Shown: piece after piece, positions 61,965 to 64,000 of the stretch
How the letters are laid out: each line of letters starts with the position of its first letter
How positions within the stretch are numbered: the stretch's first letter is position 1
Origin: Pararhodobacter aggregans
GTDB taxonomy: Bacteria > Pseudomonadota > Alphaproteobacteria > Rhodobacterales > Rhodobacteraceae
DNA: 64,000 bases
Direction of reading: 5' to 3'
Assembly: GCF_003075525.1 (NCBI RefSeq)
Contig: NZ_QDDR01000006.1
Location: 186,001 to 250,000, forward strand
Translations under genes and position numbers: made by a program
The notes under the pieces: model-generated
Databases searched by the model: none
Told to the model about the DNA's origin: nothing
Seen by the model: the letters and a program-made list of their open reading frames with translations, nothing else

Positions 61965-63596
61965 ATGACACGTGACGCTTCTGTGCCCGGCTCGACGCTG
62001 GTCGAGTCGAACCCCTGGATCGATGCCGGGGCGGCGGCGCCCTATCTGTTCCTGGACCACCAGCGCGGCGAGACGCGGGTTGCGGGCACGTCCTCGGCGC
62101 TGGTCGGGCACCGGATGCGGGTGCCGGGCGATGCGCGGCCTCGGGGGCTTTGGGGCGAATGGACCTGGGATGGCGACCGGCTGACGGCGCGGGTCGATCC
62201 TTTGGGGTATTTCACGCTTTTCGTCTATCAGAAGGGCGGGCAGGTCGGCGTCTCGCCCTCGATCTTCCAGTTGCTCGCGGCGGGCGCGGATGCCGAGGTC
62301 GATCCTGTGGCGCTGGCCGTTTTCCACCGCGTCGGCTTTTTTGTCGGCGGCGACACGCCCTTCAAGCATATCAAGGTCTTGCCCCCCGACGGGCGGCTGG
62401 ACTGGCAGGCCGGTCGCGGCGCCATCAGCGGCGGCCCGGCGGCGCCGAAGTCGCTGGAGGTGAGCCGCGAACAGGCGGTCGAGGGGTTCATCGAACTGCC
62501 CCGCGCCGTCATCCGCCGCTTCCTGCAGGATTGGGACGGGCCCATCGCGCTGCCCCTCTCGGGCGGGCGGGATTCGCGGCATATCCTGCTGGAAATGGCG
62601 CATCAGGGCCGGCTGCCCGACACCTGCGTCACCTTCCATCACGGCGGGCGGGTGCTGAATGCCGAGGTTCAGGCGGCCCGCGCGGTGGCCGAGCGGGTCG
62701 GCGTCAGGCATTCGATCCTGGGCCATCCGCGCTACCGGATGCGCGACGCCGTGCGGGCGCTCTTGATGACCCAGCTTTGTGCCGACGAACACGCGCAGAT
62801 GATGCCGATGCACGATTTCCTCAGCGGGTCGGATTACGCCGCCGTGGACGGGATCGGCGGCGATATCCTGACCAATCCTGACGACTGGGCGGCAGGGTTC
62901 ATGGAGCGCGCCCGGCGCGGCGATTACGAGGGCATCGCCCGCGGCATGGCCGAGGGCCACGGCGGCGTCATCAGCCGCGAAGGGCATCGCGGCGGGGCCG
63001 GTTCCTGGCTCTCGCCCGATCTGGACGACGCGGCCATCGCCCGCATCGCCGAGGAGGTCCGCGCCTATGACGCAGCGCCCGACCCCTATCAGGCCTTTTG
63101 GTTCTACCACCGCACGCGGCGCGAGATTTCCTTCGTCTCGACGGCGGTGATGGGCGGGGCGGCGATGGTCTTCTGCCCCTATCTGGACCCCGATTTCGTC
63201 GAATTCGGCCTGTCGCTGCCCTGGTCGGTGACCTGCGACCAGAAGCTGCACGACGACGCCATCTTCCGCGCTTATCCAGCGTTCAAGGACATTCCCTTCG
63301 CCTCGGGCTTCCGCAATCAGCCTCTGCCGCGGCTGCGGGTGCACCGGCTGACCAACACGCTGGATTCGCTGAGGATCGCGGCACTGGCCGGGCAGGGCGG
63401 GGCGCTGGCCGGCATGCAGGCGGCGCTGGCGCGGACGCCCTTGAAACGGGCGCCCTCGGATGTGTTGCGGATGCACCGCGACATGGTGAGCGGCATGGAT
63501 GCGGCCGAGGCGCGGCGGCTGATGGCGCTGGAAGCGCGGCTCCGGCAGGCGGCGCCCAAGGGCAAGGATGTGGTGAGCGAGATCCATGGCGGGTGA
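61965..63596 (+). CDS. Asparagine-synthetase-like ATP-dependent amide/lactam-forming enzyme
   Basis: 543 aa from ATG 61965 (GTG 61953 also possible). The second half carries the PPi-loop of asparagine synthase, LPLSGGRDSRHILLEM (about residue 200), then 'DGIGGDILTNPDDW' and 'FCPYLDPDFVEFGLSLPW'. The N-terminal part resembles the glutaminase barrel (PLGYFTLFVYQKGGQVGVSPSIF) but begins MTRDAS with no Cys at position 2, so ammonia release from glutamine is not expected. Similar Cys-less homologues form lactams, lasso-peptide rings or modified sugars. The acceptor is unknown. Overlaps the next gene by 11 bp. Confidence 0.8.
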   Translation: MTRDASVPGSTLVESNPWIDAGAAAPYLFLDHQRGETRVAGTSSALVGHRMRVPGDARPRGLWGEWTWDGDRLTARVDPLGYFTLFVYQKGGQVGVSPSIFQLLAAGADAEVDPVALAVFHRVGFFVGGDTPFKHIKVLPPDGRLDWQAGRGAISGGPAAPKSLEVSREQAVEGFIELPRAVIRRFLQDWDGPIALPLSGGRDSRHILLEMAHQGRLPDTCVTFHHGGRVLNAEVQAARAVAERVGVRHSILGHPRYRMRDAVRALLMTQLCADEHAQMMPMHDFLSGSDYAAVDGIGGDILTNPDDWAAGFMERARRGDYEGIARGMAEGHGGVISREGHRGGAGSWLSPDLDDAAIARIAEEVRAYDAAPDPYQAFWFYHRTRREISFVSTAVMGGAAMVFCPYLDPDFVEFGLSLPWSVTCDQKLHDDAIFRAYPAFKDIPFASGFRNQPLPRLRVHRLTNTLDSLRIAALAGQGGALAGMQAALARTPLKRAPSDVLRMHRDMVSGMDAAEARRLMALEARLRQAAPKGKDVVSEIHGG

Positions 63597-64000
63597 GGTA
63601 TTGGCGAACCGGCTGCGGCTCTATGCGCGGCGGCGGCGGGCAGAAAAGGCGCGGGCCGCGGCGATGGCCTCGGGCTTTTCCGGGCGCGCGGGCGAGCGGC
63701 TGTTGCTGGTCACCCAGCCCGAGCGGATCCCGCAATCGCAGGTCTATCCCTTCCACCATTACGCGGGCGACCTGAAACGCCTCTATGGCGCCGAGGTGCG
63801 CGAGGCCGATACCTGGGCCATTCTGCGCGGTGAGAAGCCGGTGGCGAGCGGGGCGACGGTCGTGGCCTTCCAGACGCCCTTCGACATCGCCGATGACGAT
63901 CTGCACAGGCTGGTGGGCCTTTTGCGCGCGCAGAACCCCGGGGCGCGGATCGTCTGCCTCGACTGGTTCGCGCCGACCGATCTGCGCAACGCAGCGCGGA
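63586..64000 (+). CDS. Partial gene, unknown (possibly glycosyltransferase-like), cut by window end
   Basis: At least 138 codons from ATG 63586, open to the last base of the window. Basic N-terminus (RLRLYARRRRAEKARAAA), then an alpha/beta start 'ERLLLVTQPERIPQSQVYPF', 'TVVAFQTPFDIADDDLHRL' and 'RIVCLDWFAPTDLRN'. The Rossmann-like pattern could be a polysaccharide-type transferase, but the visible part has no diagnostic motif. Coupled to the asparagine-synthetase-like gene, so both likely serve one pathway. Confidence 0.65.
   Translation, partial: MAGEVLANRLRLYARRRRAEKARAAAMASGFSGRAGERLLLVTQPERIPQSQVYPFHHYAGDLKRLYGAEVREADTWAILRGEKPVASGATVVAFQTPFDIADDDLHRLVGLLRAQNPGARIVCLDWFAPTDLRNAAR

Overview
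The window is a GC-rich alphaproteobacterial chromosome segment, best matched by a member of the Rhodobacteraceae/Paracoccaceae. The base composition, a short class-2 ArgC, the PreT-GFA-PreA arrangement, the neighbouring XerD and AroK-AroB genes, and the dispersed 'ggatattt' intergenic repeats all fit this. I made no database comparison. Most of the window is ordinary housekeeping and metabolic DNA. It is interrupted by one clear integrated element and one older, decayed islet.

Left part (1-14.1 kb). A saccharopine-dehydrogenase-like reductase is followed by a WYL regulator divergent from a small membrane protein. Next comes a probable uptake/CoA-activation locus: an enoyl-CoA hydratase family gene and a TetR regulator on the minus strand, divergent from an operon encoding a Tat-exported binding protein, an ATPase, a fused double permease and an acyl-CoA ligase. 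Two 17-bp operator-like palindromes with the same 6-5-6 layout lie before the operon and before the hydratase. After a 0.9-kb stretch without genes come an SLC13/DASS transporter and a textbook ECF41 sigma factor with its CMD partner, preceded by a matching ECF41-type promoter.

Decayed islet (about 14.1-16.4 kb). AT-richer DNA holds two or three small orphan genes and a frameshifted tyrosine integrase that has lost catalytic residues.

Integrated element (18394-33081, 14.7 kb). It is bounded by a perfect 50-bp duplication of the 3' part of tRNA-Asn; the intact tRNA-Asn is at the right end. It encodes an integrase, an AlpA-like protein, a Prim-Pol/ATPase replication protein followed by two copies of an 83-bp inverted-repeat unit (candidate origin), and overlapping small genes. 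It also has a strong terminator, a TerS-like protein, and a large terminase split into separate ATPase and nuclease genes. Further right are accessory small genes and an AT-rich restriction-modification module (one PD-(D/E)XK nuclease and two methyltransferases). There are no portal, capsid or tail genes. This is the gene set expected of a phage satellite (PICI-like) rather than a full prophage, and is the most interesting object here. Tandem GTTGCAAAA motifs near both ends look like integrase arm sites.

Right part (33.1-64 kb). Housekeeping genes: a metallo-beta-lactamase-fold hydrolase, a histidine kinase, lldD, argC, a PhoX-family protein, a cold-shock protein, trpA, glsA, ychF, tdk, a LysE exporter, xerD, aroK-aroB, preT-GFA-preA, eno, two DMT transporters and a nucleoside hydrolase. 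It ends in a three-gene run: a flavin reductase, an asparagine-synthetase-like enzyme without the expected N-terminal Cys, and a partial unknown gene cut by the window end. Dispersed REP-like palindromes sit in several of the intergenic gaps.
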